From G963691835 sp963691835 (GTDB taxonomy: Bacteria; Pseudomonadota; Alphaproteobacteria; Thalassobaculales; Thalassobaculaceae): a DNA stretch of 64,000 bases. The DNA is taken from positions 4,402,001 through 4,466,000 of the forward strand of contig OY829383.1 in assembly GCA_963691835.1 (NCBI GenBank). Reading direction: 5' to 3'. Position numbers and translations under genes: made by a program. Each line of letters starts with the position of its first letter. Position 1 is the stretch's first letter. The notes beneath the pieces are model-generated. The model did not search any database, was not told the origin of the DNA, and was given only the letters and a program-made list of their open reading frames with translations. Positions 27,968 through 36,934 of this stretch are shown here, piece by piece.

Positions 27968-28675
27968 ATGAGCGATCAGGACATCACGGCAGCCGATCTT
28001 GAGCGGCTGGCCGAGTGGGACACGCCGACCATTTGCAACGGGATGGAGGCGCTGGATCCGCGCTGGCGGACCACGGGTTTCAGCACCAAGCAGTTCTTCT
28101 GCCCGCGTCCGGAGCTGAAGCCGATGGTCGGCTATGCCCGGACTGCGATGATCCGTGCGGTCACGCCGCCCGAGGGCACGCCGGAAGAGGTTCGGGCCAC
28201 CCGCGCCCGCTACTATGAGCATGTGGCCGAAGCTCCCGGCCCCACCATTACCGTCATCCAGGATCTGGACCCGGCCCCGGGCTTCGGCGCGTTCTGGGGT
28301 GAGGTGAACACGGCGATCCACAAGGGGCTCGGCTGCCTGGGCGTGATCACCAACGGCTCGATCCGAGACCTCGACGCCTGCGCGCCGGGCTTCCAGCTCC
28401 TCGCCGGTCAGGTCGGTCCGAGCCACGCCTGGGTCCATGTCACCGCCATCGGCACGCCGGTAAACGTTCACGGCATGGCCGTCCGTCCGGGCGATATCAT
28501 CCACGCCGACCACCATGGCGCCTGCGTGATCCCGCCTGAGGCGGTCAAGAAGCTGCCGGACATGATCGATCTGCTGACCCGGCGGGAAGCCGTGATCCTG
28601 TCCGCGGCACGGGCTGACGACTTCGATGTCGAGAAGCTGAAGGCCGCCATGGGCGAGTCCGCCGAAATCCACTGA
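27968..28675 (+). CDS. RraA-like / HMG aldolase-oxaloacetate decarboxylase fold protein, 235 aa
   Basis: This member of the RraA-like superfamily (4-hydroxy-4-methyl-2-oxoglutarate aldolase/demethylmenaquinone-methyltransferase-like fold) has the features GCLGVITNGSIRDLD, HVTAIGTPVNVHGMAVRPGD and IHADHHGACVIPPE. The R-D and D-x-G elements match the metal and substrate site of the aldolases. ATG 27968 follows GACGG; upstream in-frame codons read through the AT-rich gap. It is the first gene of the catabolic run, with 15 nt to the hydroxyacid dehydrogenase. It may cleave or decarboxylate a branched keto-acid intermediate. Confidence 0.88.
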   Translation: MSDQDITAADLERLAEWDTPTICNGMEALDPRWRTTGFSTKQFFCPRPELKPMVGYARTAMIRAVTPPEGTPEEVRATRARYYEHVAEAPGPTITVIQDLDPAPGFGAFWGEVNTAIHKGLGCLGVITNGSIRDLDACAPGFQLLAGQVGPSHAWVHVTAIGTPVNVHGMAVRPGDIIHADHHGACVIPPEAVKKLPDMIDLLTRREAVILSAARADDFDVEKLKAAMGESAEIH

Positions 28676-28690
28676 CGGAGAGCGCCAGCC

Positions 28691-29671
28691 ATGGCTCCCA
28701 ACAAGAAAGTCATCTTGGTCATCCAGTCCATCCGCGAGGAAGGCATGCGCCTGATGGAGTCGCGGGACGACGTCGACGTCCGCGTGCTCGACAGCTCCGA
28801 CGAAGACGCGATCATTGCCGCCATCCCGGAAGCCCACGGCATCACGGTGCGGGTCGCCAAGATTACCCGTAAGGTCATCGAGGCGGCGCCGAACCTCCAG
28901 GTCGTAAGCCGCCACGGCGTGGGCTACGACGCGGTGGACGTGGCCACCTGTACCGAGCGGGGCATTCCTGTGGTGATCGCCACCCGCTCCAACGCCGCTT
29001 CGGTGACGGAGCAGGCGATGAGCCTCTTGCTGGCGCTCGCCAAGCGGACCATCGAGTACGACCGGGAAACCCGCATCGGCAATTGGCGCATCCGGGAGAA
29101 CCAAAAGGCGTTCGACATCGAGAGCAAGCGGCTGTTGATCGTGGGTTACGGCCGGATTGGCTCCCGCGTGGCCCGGGCGGCACAGGGGTTCGGCATGAAC
29201 GTGTCAGTCTATGACCCCTATGTGGCCGCCGCCACGATCGAGGCGGCCGGCTGCGCCGTCGTCACCGATTTCAAAGCGGCGTTGCCGGAGACGGATGTCC
29301 TGACGCTCCACTGCCCGAAGACACCGGAGACGGCGAACATCGTCGATGCGGCGGCGCTCGCCGCGATGCCTAAGGGCGCGTTGATCATCAACTGCGCACG
29401 CGGTGGCCTGATTGACGAAACGGCCCTCCACGACGCCCTCGTCTCGGGCCACATTGGTGGTGCGGGCTTGGATGTGTTTGATACGGAACCGGCCGCCGCC
29501 GACCATCCGCTCTTCGGGCTCGACGCGGCCATCGTCAGCCCCCACAGTGCGGGGGCGTCGCTGCACGCCTCCATGCGCGCGGCGGAGCAATGTGTACAGA
29601 ATGTCCTCGACACCCTGGACGGAAAGCTCGATCCAGGCGTGGTCGTTAACAAGGAGGTGCTGGACCGCTAG
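28691..29671 (+). CDS. D-2-hydroxyacid dehydrogenase (SerA/hydroxypyruvate-reductase-like)
   Basis: This 326-residue NAD-dependent oxidoreductase has the Rossmann motif VGYGRIGSRVARAAQGFGM. The catalytic arginine is in NCARGGLIDE, the glutamate in DVFDTEP and the histidine in SPHSAGAS. The C-terminus has no ACT regulatory domain, unlike many SerA proteins. GGAGAGC precedes the ATG. It probably interconverts a 2-hydroxyacid and 2-oxoacid in the same pathway as the flanking aldolase-type enzymes. Confidence 0.93.
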   Translation: MAPNKKVILVIQSIREEGMRLMESRDDVDVRVLDSSDEDAIIAAIPEAHGITVRVAKITRKVIEAAPNLQVVSRHGVGYDAVDVATCTERGIPVVIATRSNAASVTEQAMSLLLALAKRTIEYDRETRIGNWRIRENQKAFDIESKRLLIVGYGRIGSRVARAAQGFGMNVSVYDPYVAAATIEAAGCAVVTDFKAALPETDVLTLHCPKTPETANIVDAAALAAMPKGALIINCARGGLIDETALHDALVSGHIGGAGLDVFDTEPAAADHPLFGLDAAIVSPHSAGASLHASMRAAEQCVQNVLDTLDGKLDPGVVVNKEVLDR

Positions 29672-29741
29672 TGTCCGCCCCTCCTCTATCCGCCGACGCG
29701 CGTCCCCCCAACACGCGCCGAGGCGCCCCTCGGAGGCCAAG

Positions 29742-31796
29742 ATGTCTATTTCGGAAAACTTGGAAACACGGCCCAGTGTCTGCCCGCTGGACTGCCCGGA
29801 TACCTGCAGCCTGTCGGTCACGACGGACGGCAAGTCGGTCCTCAAGGTCCGTGGTTCCGCTGGCAACCCGTATACCGCCGGTGTGATCTGCGACAAGGTC
29901 AGCCGCTCCTATCCGGATTTCGTTCACGGCTCCGCCCGCCTGACGACCCCGCTCCGCCGCGTGGGTGCGAAGGGTGACGGCGCCTTTGTCCCGATCGGGT
30001 GGGACGAGGCACTGGACGCGGTCTACGAGGGCTTCCGCAACGCCATCAGCATTTACGGTCCCCAGTCGATCCTGCCGTTCAACTATGCGGGGCCGCATGG
30101 AGAGCTGGCGGGCGGCTCCATGGACCGGCGTTTCTTTCATAAGCTTGGCGCGAGCCTGCTGAGCCGGGGCCCCTTCTGCGGGATCGTCCGCGGCACGGCC
30201 TACACCAGTCTTTTTGGTGGCGCGCCCGGCATGCCGCCGGAACAGGCAAGGCACGCAGACTTGATTATTGTCTGGGGCAACAACGTCACCGTCTCGAACC
30301 TCCACCTGGTGCGCACCATCAATGCGGCCCGGGCGGACGGTGCGAAACTGATCATCGTCGATCCCAAGCGCACCAAGATCGGGGAGCAGGCGGATATCTT
30401 TGTCCAGATCCGGCCGGGCACCGATGTCGTCCTGGCAATGGGCCTCGCCGCGGAGCTGGAGCGGCGTGGCGCATTCGACGACGCGTTCATCACCAAGCAT
30501 GTCGCGGGCGTCGACGCCTACATGGACCAAGCCCGCAAGTACGCGCCCGAGGACGTGGAGCGTATCTGCGGCGTGTCCGCCGAACTGCTGGGCTCGTTGG
30601 CTGACTACTATCAGTCGGCGAAGGCTGTTGCCTGCTCCATCGGCAATGGGATGGAGCGCGGGCGCAGCGGCGGCTCCGGACTGCGGGCGGCCATGGCGCT
30701 TCAGGCCCTGACCGGCAATCATGGTCGCCTTGGTGCGGGCGTCATTGCCAAGTCCGGCCTGTCCTTTCCCAAGACCACAGCCAAACTTCAGCGCCCGGAC
30801 CTGGTGCCGGAAGGGACGCGGACGATCAACATCGTCGATGTCGGTGCCGCCCTCCTGGACCCTGACCTCGACCCGCCGATCGCGGCCACCTTCATCTACA
30901 ACCACAATCCCGTTTGCACCCACCCGGACCAGAACCGGATGCGGCGCGCCCTGTCCCGGCCCGATCTGTTCGTTGTCGGCTCGGACGTGGTGATGACGGA
31001 CTCCCTCGCCTACGCGGACGTGATCCTGCCCGCCGCCAGCCACTTCGAGTTCGACGATGTGTACGGCGCCTATGGTCACCACTATCTGCAGCGGGCCGAG
31101 CCAGTGATCCCGCCCGTGGGCGAGTCCCAGCCGAATACGGAGATCTTCCGAAGGCTGGCGGCCCGGTTCGGGTTTGATGATCCGATCTTCAAGGAGAGTG
31201 ATGCCGAGCTGATGGACGCGGCGTTCGACCCGTCCGACCCAAGGCTTGAGGGGCACCGGCCGAGCACGCTGCCGTTGGACCGGGCATTTGCGATGAACAC
31301 GGCTGCGGGCGACGCCCTCATCATGTGCGACACGGTGATGCCCGCGACGCCATCCGGGAAGATCGAGCTCTTCTGCCAGGATCTTGAGGATCGCTTCGGC
31401 TACGGCGTGCCGAGGTTTGAGCCGGTTGAACGGACGTACCCGCTGACCGTGATCTCTCCCTCCTCGTCCAAGCGCACCAATGCGACCTTCGGCGCCAGCG
31501 ATCACTCCCAAGGCATGGAGATCGTTGAGATCCATCCACAGGATGCGGCCTCCCGGGGTGTGAAAACGGACACAATCGTCCAGCTTCGCAACGAGCGGGG
31601 TGCGGTTCATCTCAAGGCGGTGGTCACCGATGCGGTTCTGCCGGGCGTGCTCTATACGCCTAAAGGAACATGGCTCGGCACGAGTCCGACGGGGCAGACC
31701 ATCAATGCACTCCTCAGTGCGGACATCCGCACCGACATCGAGGACGGCGCCTGTTACAACGAGGCCTTCTGCGAGGTCGAGACTGTGACGCAATGA
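29742..31796 (+). CDS. Molybdopterin-dependent oxidoreductase (DMSO-reductase superfamily), [4Fe-4S]
   Basis: The 684-residue protein begins with the cysteine ligands C14, C18, C22 (in CPLDCPDTC) and C50 (GVICDKV) for a 4Fe-4S cluster. The Mo-bisMGD domains follow, with WGNNVTVSNLHLVRTI, VDPKRTKIGEQAD, GNGMERGRSGG and the C-terminal molydopterin-binding barrel ending in the NEAFCEVE region. No TAT signal is present, so it is cytoplasmic. ATG 29742 has GGAGG 7 nt upstream; the open frame extends further upstream but only as shadow. No electron-carrier subunit is adjacent, so the redox partner is unknown. Confidence 0.93.
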   Translation: MSISENLETRPSVCPLDCPDTCSLSVTTDGKSVLKVRGSAGNPYTAGVICDKVSRSYPDFVHGSARLTTPLRRVGAKGDGAFVPIGWDEALDAVYEGFRNAISIYGPQSILPFNYAGPHGELAGGSMDRRFFHKLGASLLSRGPFCGIVRGTAYTSLFGGAPGMPPEQARHADLIIVWGNNVTVSNLHLVRTINAARADGAKLIIVDPKRTKIGEQADIFVQIRPGTDVVLAMGLAAELERRGAFDDAFITKHVAGVDAYMDQARKYAPEDVERICGVSAELLGSLADYYQSAKAVACSIGNGMERGRSGGSGLRAAMALQALTGNHGRLGAGVIAKSGLSFPKTTAKLQRPDLVPEGTRTINIVDVGAALLDPDLDPPIAATFIYNHNPVCTHPDQNRMRRALSRPDLFVVGSDVVMTDSLAYADVILPAASHFEFDDVYGAYGHHYLQRAEPVIPPVGESQPNTEIFRRLAARFGFDDPIFKESDAELMDAAFDPSDPRLEGHRPSTLPLDRAFAMNTAAGDALIMCDTVMPATPSGKIELFCQDLEDRFGYGVPRFEPVERTYPLTVISPSSSKRTNATFGASDHSQGMEIVEIHPQDAASRGVKTDTIVQLRNERGAVHLKAVVTDAVLPGVLYTPKGTWLGTSPTGQTINALLSADIRTDIEDGACYNEAFCEVETVTQ

Positions 31797-31861
31797 TGGG
31801 TCGCCGGGTCAGACCGGCGCTCATTAACAAACAATCAAAACAAGATGTTAGGGAGTGAATC

Positions 31862-32617
31862 ATGAAGACGCGCCTTCGCGAGGTCTGGGGACAGGGCGGC
31901 CACGCCGTCAATGGCTGGCTGTCCATTCCCAACACGATCACCGCCGAGATCATGTCGAAGCAGGACTTCGACTCCATCACGATCGATCTTCAGCACGGGC
32001 TGATCGACTACCAGACCGCGCTGGGAATGCTGCAGGCGATGTCAGCGGGGTCGGCAACGCCTCTTGCGCGGGTGCCCTGGAATGAACCGGGCATCATCAT
32101 GAAACTCCTGGATGCCGGTGCGCTTGGGATCATTTGCCCGATGATCAACACGGCGGAAGATGCGGCGCGTTTCGTCGGCGCCTGTCAGTACGCCCCCAAA
32201 GGCTACCGAAGCTCCGGCCCGACCCGCGCGCTGATCGTTCACGGCCCGAGTTACTTTGACGAAGCGGACGACACGATCGTCACCATGGCAATGGTGGAGA
32301 CCGTCGAGGCCGTCGACAATGTGGAAGCGATCGCCGCGACGCCGGGTCTGTCCGGCATCTATATCGGGCCAAGCGACCTCGCCGTTTCCATGGGCAAGAA
32401 GCCGGGCCTCGACAGCACCGATCCGGAAGTGGTCGCCGCGATGGACAAGGTTCTCGCCGCCGCGACGAAAGCGGGCATCAAGACAGGCCTTCATTGCCTG
32501 TCGCCGGCTTACGCGAAGGCGATGTACGCCAAGGGATACGCCTTCGCCTCGCTCTCTAATGACGTCCGGATCCTGTCGGCCGCTCTTTCCTCGACAGTGG
32601 CGGAGGCCCGCTCGTGA
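31862..32617 (+). CDS. HpcH/HpaI aldolase family protein (class II, 2,4-dihydroxyhept-2-enedioate aldolase-like)
   Basis: The 251-residue TIM-barrel aldolase has the family motifs DLQHGLIDY, the glycine- and proline-rich GALGIICPMINTAEDA, the metal-site acids in AMVETVEAVDNV, and YIGPSDLAVSMG. Family members reversibly cleave 4-hydroxy-2-keto acids to pyruvate and an aldehyde, or citramalyl-CoA-type substrates. GGGAG lies just before the ATG. The downstream dehydrogenase starts within the stop codon (GTGA overlap), so the two are coupled. Confidence 0.93.
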   Translation: MKTRLREVWGQGGHAVNGWLSIPNTITAEIMSKQDFDSITIDLQHGLIDYQTALGMLQAMSAGSATPLARVPWNEPGIIMKLLDAGALGIICPMINTAEDAARFVGACQYAPKGYRSSGPTRALIVHGPSYFDEADDTIVTMAMVETVEAVDNVEAIAATPGLSGIYIGPSDLAVSMGKKPGLDSTDPEVVAAMDKVLAAATKAGIKTGLHCLSPAYAKAMYAKGYAFASLSNDVRILSAALSSTVAEARS

Positions 32618-33735
32618 GTGCCGCCGCCATCCGGGAGAACGGCGGTCAGGTCCATGTGCCCGCCGACACGATGGTCCGGCTTGCGACCAAGACGTTCTCG
32701 GCCGCCGGATGCAATGGCGACGAAGCTGCCCGGATCGCCGAACGCCTCACCGGCGCCAACCTTCGTGGCCATGACAGCCACGGCGTCATCCGCATCCCGC
32801 GATACGTTCAGTGGATCGATGAAGGTGTCCAGATCCCCAACCAAACCGTCGACGTGATCCTGGACGGCGGTCAGATCGCGGTGATCGATGGGAAGTTCGG
32901 GTTTGGACAGTCGGTTGGGGAACAAACGGTCGACATCGGCATTGCCAAGGCCAAGGAGAACGGCCTCGCCGTGACGGCCCTCAGGAATGCCGGGCACCTT
33001 GGCCGCATCGGCGATTGGGCGGAGCGGGCAGCCGCCGCGGGCCTCGTCTCCATCCACATGGTGAATGTCCGGGGCAGCCTGATCGTCGCCCCGTTTGGCG
33101 GCATCGACCGGCGGATGAGCACGTCGCCCTTCTGTGCCGGTATCCCCGATCCGGACGGCCCACCGCTGGTCCTCGACATGGCGACCTCAACCGTGGCCGA
33201 GGGCAAGGCGCTCGTCGCGCTGAAAGGCGGCAAGGCACTGCCCGACGGGTCGATCGTGTCGGGAGACGGCTCGCTGACCGCCGATCCCTCACCGCTCTAC
33301 GGGGAAATCCCCGAAGGCCAGTATCCGGATCCAAACAAGGGCCCGGGGGCGCTCACGACCTTCGGCATGCACAAGGGGTCCGGCCTCAATTTCCTGATGG
33401 AGATGATGGCGGGAGCGCTGGGCGGCTCGGGTTGTGCCGGCACGTTGAACGAACCGAAGCGACGGTTCTGCAACGGGATGTTTTCTCTCTATTTCTCGCC
33501 GGAAGCCTTCGGTCATGCCGACGACAGCTTTGTCGCCGAGGTCCGGTCCTACGTCGAGTTCGTGAAATCGTCCCGTCCCACCGCACCCGGCGGCGAGGTG
33601 CTCGTTCCCGGGGAGAAAGAGCGGGCCATGATGGCGGAGCGCTCGGCGAATGGACTGCCGCTCGCACCCGAAGCCTGGTCCGATATTCAAGCGACTGCGC
33701 GCAAACTGGGGATCAAGGACCCGTCGCTGGATTAG
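32614..33735 (+). CDS. Ldh2-family malate/lactate/ureidoglycolate dehydrogenase
   Basis: This 373-residue member of the NAD(P)-dependent Ldh2 family (not the classical Rossmann LDH) includes the catalytic-histidine segment LRGHDSHGVIRIPRY, then GFGQSVGEQTVDIGIAKAKE, FGGIDRRMSTSPF and MATSTVAEGKALVALKGG. The start is GTG 32614, overlapping the aldolase TGA by 4 nt. Known members act on malate, lactate, ureidoglycolate, sulfolactate or pyrroline carboxylate; the substrate cannot be set from sequence. Confidence 0.92.
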   Translation: MSAAAIRENGGQVHVPADTMVRLATKTFSAAGCNGDEAARIAERLTGANLRGHDSHGVIRIPRYVQWIDEGVQIPNQTVDVILDGGQIAVIDGKFGFGQSVGEQTVDIGIAKAKENGLAVTALRNAGHLGRIGDWAERAAAAGLVSIHMVNVRGSLIVAPFGGIDRRMSTSPFCAGIPDPDGPPLVLDMATSTVAEGKALVALKGGKALPDGSIVSGDGSLTADPSPLYGEIPEGQYPDPNKGPGALTTFGMHKGSGLNFLMEMMAGALGGSGCAGTLNEPKRRFCNGMFSLYFSPEAFGHADDSFVAEVRSYVEFVKSSRPTAPGGEVLVPGEKERAMMAERSANGLPLAPEAWSDIQATARKLGIKDPSLD

Positions 33736-33785
33736 GCGGTCGGCGAGACCCAACAAACGCCCCATCATTACCGGGAACCAACATC

Positions 33786-34724
33786 ATGAGTGAGCCGCAC
33801 CGGCTGGAAGCCGCCCCATCGACCGTGCACTGGGGTTACTTCGACGCGGACCTTCCGCCTGTCCTGGAGGTGAAGAGCGGTGATGAAGTTGTCTTGAGTT
33901 CCCTCTCAGGGGACGCGTCCGTGCTGCCGGGTCCCGGTTTCATGGTGCCGCAGGCTCTCCTCGACATTCATCAGCAGGTTCCCAAGAAACTGCCCGGACA
34001 TTTGCTGACAGGGCCCGTGCGGGTTTCGGGTGCTAAAGCCGGACAGGTCCTTCAAGTCGACATCCTGGATGTCCGGCCAACGCTCGACTGGGGATACACC
34101 TATTGCAGCCCGTTGAAGGGCGCGTTGGCCTACGACGACATCGAAGACACTCTGGTGCACACGCGCCTCGACGCAGCGGACGGAACGGGCACTTTGCCCT
34201 GGGGCCTCTCCCTTCCGCTCTCGCCGTTTTTTGGGGTGATGGGAGTAGCCCCACCCCCGTCATGGGGCATGATCAGTTCCATCCAGCCACGGGCCCACGG
34301 CGGCAATCTCGATAACAAGGAACTGGTTGCCGGGACGACTCTCTATCTCCCGATCCATGTGGATGGCGCGCTGTTCAGCGCGGGCGATGGCCACGGGTGC
34401 CAAGGCGATGGCGAGGTGTGCGTCACCGCGATTGAGACCGCACTTGAGGGCCGTTTCCGCCTGACGGTCCGGGACGACATGTCCTTGACGATCCCTCATG
34501 CGGAGACCGATTCCCATTTCATGACGATGGGCTTTGACGAGGATCTGGACGACGCCGCCAGAATCGCACTCCGGGAGATGATCGCGCTGATCCGGGGGCG
34601 GACCAATCTCAGCCAAGAACATGCCTACATACTTTGCAGTCTGGCCTGTGACCTGCGGGTCACCCAGATCGTCAACGGTGAGAAGGGCATTCACGCGATG
34701 CTGCCGAAGTCCGTGCTGGCTTAA
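33786..34724 (+). CDS. Acetamidase/formamidase family hydrolase
   Basis: This 312-residue FmdA/AmdA family enzyme has the segments TVHWGYFDADLPPVLEVKSGDEV, LTGPVRVSGAKAGQVLQVDILDV and HMDGALFSAGDGHGCQGDGEV-like text (here HVDGALFSAGDGHGCQGDGE), and C-terminal CDLRVTQIVNGEKGIHAMLPK. These match metal-dependent formamidases that release ammonium from amides. ATG 33786 is preceded by GGGAA. It follows the Ldh2-type gene after 50 nt and probably supplies the amide-cleaving step of the pathway. Confidence 0.92.
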   Translation: MSEPHRLEAAPSTVHWGYFDADLPPVLEVKSGDEVVLSSLSGDASVLPGPGFMVPQALLDIHQQVPKKLPGHLLTGPVRVSGAKAGQVLQVDILDVRPTLDWGYTYCSPLKGALAYDDIEDTLVHTRLDAADGTGTLPWGLSLPLSPFFGVMGVAPPPSWGMISSIQPRAHGGNLDNKELVAGTTLYLPIHVDGALFSAGDGHGCQGDGEVCVTAIETALEGRFRLTVRDDMSLTIPHAETDSHFMTMGFDEDLDDAARIALREMIALIRGRTNLSQEHAYILCSLACDLRVTQIVNGEKGIHAMLPKSVLA

Positions 34725-35180
34725 GGATACGGTATGGATTGACGCGGCTTATCTTTTGAAAACAGCTGGCTATCTTGCTTCAAGGATGCGACTTCCCAAC
34801 GCCATCTCTTGTCGTTTAAGGCCATACTGTAGATCCGGGATGGCTCAACGGCGGTGGCAGGCTTTGAAGCCAGATTTCTGAACGACGCCTCCTCCTTTGC
34901 ACGCCGGCATCCGCAAAAAAACCGCGCCGAAGATACCAAGGTCGACGAAGAGTCTCTGCAGGGTTCCGGAGATCCTGGCCCGCGACCGCAGCAGACTCAT
35001 CAAATGAAGTGCAAAAAACAATTCTTGGGTTACGCTTAAGCACAGGTCGCAGCCATACGGGGGGTACGGCAGTAAGTGCGGCGTTCTGTTTCGCGTCCTC
35101 TGATGCCAAGTACCTCTGGTCCGGCTAACGGCTGCGGATAGGGCCAATCAAGAAGCCCTTCCGAACCAACTGGAGGAAGC
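34725..35180. other. Intergenic region upstream of the BCCT gene
   Basis: This stretch of 456 bases has no frame that looks coding. It holds short A runs (near 34915 and 35011) and a very good ribosome site, TGGAGGAAGC, just before the transporter ATG. I see no convincing hairpin terminator for the amidase gene and no strong promoter. The spacing suggests that the transporter may have its own promoter. Confidence 0.5.
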
Positions 35181-36845
35181 ATGTCAACTCCCAATGAACC
35201 AAACGGGTTGGTCGCCACGGCCGGCCCCATGAAGGGACTACACGCGGGCATGGGCATCGCCGCCAAGGCGATGGTTTTGTCTTTCGTGGTGTTCACAGTT
35301 CTGAATGTCGACTTCGCCAGCGGCATCTACTCAGCCATCCGCGGTTGGATCGAGGCGTCGCTGAGCTGGTACTACATCATGGTCGCGATGATCCTGATGT
35401 TCGTGTGCATCTATCTGATGTGCTCGCGCTTCGGGTCCATCCGTCTGGGCGATGATGATTCCCGCCCCGAGTTCAGCAATTTCTCATGGTTCGCCATGTT
35501 GTTCTCGGCGGGCGTGGGCATCGGCATTCTGTTCTTTGGTGTCGCCGAGCCGATCTTCTACTTCGACAATTCCGGCGGCTTCGGGTACCCGAACAATCCG
35601 CACGCGGACGCGGCCGGCGTGACGGACATGAATACCCAGCGCGCGGTCTACGCCATGCGGGTGACCTACTTCCACTGGGGATTCCATGGCTGGGCGATCT
35701 ACGTGATGATCGGCCTGTGTCTGGCGTATTTCGGGTTCCGGAAGAAGCTGCCACTGACCATGCGCTCGGCGCTGTATCCGATCATCGGTGACCGGATCTA
35801 TGGCCCGGTCGGTCACGCCGTTGATCTCCTTGCGGTGTTCGGAACGGTCTTCGGTGTCGCCACCTCCCTCGGCCTTGGCGTGAACCAGATGGCAACGGGT
35901 CTGAACGTGCTGTTCTCGATCGACCCCGGCATCACCACCCAGATTGTTCTGATCGCCGTCATCTCGGTCATCGCGACACTGTCCGCGGTTTCCGGCGTGG
36001 GCAACGGCATCCGGATCATCTCCGAGTGGAACATCTGGCTGTCGGTCGTTCTGTTGGCGTTCTTCCTGTTCTTCGGCCCCTTCGAATGGCTGATGGGTTT
36101 CTTCGTCACCTCTCTCGGCGACTACATCTGGAACGTAATCCCGATGGGGTTCTGGACGGCGGGCACGCCTGAGAACCAGGCCTGGCAAGGTGGCTGGACC
36201 ATCTTCTACTGGGGTTGGTGGATTTCCTGGGCACCGTTTGTCGGCATGTTCATCGCCCGCATCAGCCGGGGCCGGACGATCCGTGAGTTCATGGTTGGCG
36301 TGCTGTTCGTCCCGACGCTGATCGCGTTCTTCTGGCTCTGCATGTTCGGCGGAAACGCCATGTACATGGAGCTGGTCGCGGCCGGCGGCGTCGGCACCGC
36401 GGGTATCGTGGATACAGTTATGGCCTGGAACCTTCCGGGTGCGCTGTATGGCACGATCGAGCGGTTGACCGACATTTCGGTTCTCTCCTGGATCATGTCG
36501 GCGCTGGCCACGTTCCTCTTGGCGACGTGGTTCATCACGTCCTCCGATAGTGGAACGCTGGTCATCACCACCATGCTGTCCATGGGCGATGACAACCCGC
36601 CGCAACGGTTCCGGATCGTCTGGGGACTGGGTGAAGGTTTCGTCGCCGCGGTCCTGCTCCTCGCGGGCGGTCTGACGGCGCTTCAAACCGCATCAATCGC
36701 CGCCGCGTTGCCGATCTCCGTGATCATGCTGTTCATGGCCTATGGGGTCGTGAAGTCGCTTCACGAGGACAGTTCGGCCGCGGAGGAAAGCGATCAGGCC
36801 TATGCGCCAGACGGCACATCGCTTGCCCGAGAGTTGCGAACTTAG
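35181..36845 (+). CDS. BCCT family betaine/carnitine/choline-type transporter
   Basis: The 554-residue protein has about twelve transmembrane helices. Family signatures are FAMLFSAGVGIGILFFGVAEPI, YFHWGFHGWAIYVM and, in the periplasm-facing core, FYWGWWISWAPFVGMFIARISRGRTIREF; later TSSDSGTLVITTML. BCCT carriers take up quaternary ammonium or sulfonium compounds (betaine, carnitine, choline, DMSP) with Na+ or H+. The C-terminal tail is short, with no obvious osmosensing domain. It closes the catabolic run, followed by an intrinsic terminator. Confidence 0.95.
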   Translation: MSTPNEPNGLVATAGPMKGLHAGMGIAAKAMVLSFVVFTVLNVDFASGIYSAIRGWIEASLSWYYIMVAMILMFVCIYLMCSRFGSIRLGDDDSRPEFSNFSWFAMLFSAGVGIGILFFGVAEPIFYFDNSGGFGYPNNPHADAAGVTDMNTQRAVYAMRVTYFHWGFHGWAIYVMIGLCLAYFGFRKKLPLTMRSALYPIIGDRIYGPVGHAVDLLAVFGTVFGVATSLGLGVNQMATGLNVLFSIDPGITTQIVLIAVISVIATLSAVSGVGNGIRIISEWNIWLSVVLLAFFLFFGPFEWLMGFFVTSLGDYIWNVIPMGFWTAGTPENQAWQGGWTIFYWGWWISWAPFVGMFIARISRGRTIREFMVGVLFVPTLIAFFWLCMFGGNAMYMELVAAGGVGTAGIVDTVMAWNLPGALYGTIERLTDISVLSWIMSALATFLLATWFITSSDSGTLVITTMLSMGDDNPPQRFRIVWGLGEGFVAAVLLLAGGLTALQTASIAAALPISVIMLFMAYGVVKSLHEDSSAAEESDQAYAPDGTSLARELRT

Positions 36846-36900
36846 CGGCTTGGCCGCTCTATCCCGCCCGGTAGAGCCGGGTAGGACGAAACGATAGCGA

Positions 36901-36934
36901 AGGCCCGGCCAAATCGGCTGGGCCTTTCGTTTGT
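36901..36934 (+). terminator. Rho-independent terminator after the BCCT gene
   Basis: AGGCCCGGCC (36901-36910) pairs with GGCTGGGCCT (36916-36925) across the loop AAATC, a 10-bp stem with one G-U. It is followed by TTCGTTTGT. It lies 56 bases after the transporter stop. Another weak hairpin (AGCGG/CCGCT) overlaps the stop at 36844-36858. Confidence 0.75.

Noticed and set aside
27758..29104. Minus-strand open frame over the RraA-like and hydroxyacid dehydrogenase genes
   Set aside because: Composition and position are those of an antisense shadow; no ribosome site and no recognisable domain.
29646..31793. Long open frame on the minus strand opposite the molybdopterin oxidoreductase
   Set aside because: It is the complement of a gene with clear Fe-S and cofactor motifs; its composition is shadow-like (rich in Arg/His/Asp) with no recognised domain.
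35484..36686. Minus-strand open frame opposite the BCCT transporter
   Set aside because: Shadow frame: highly polar repeats of Asp/Arg/Gln, no domain, while the plus strand encodes a clear twelve-helix carrier.
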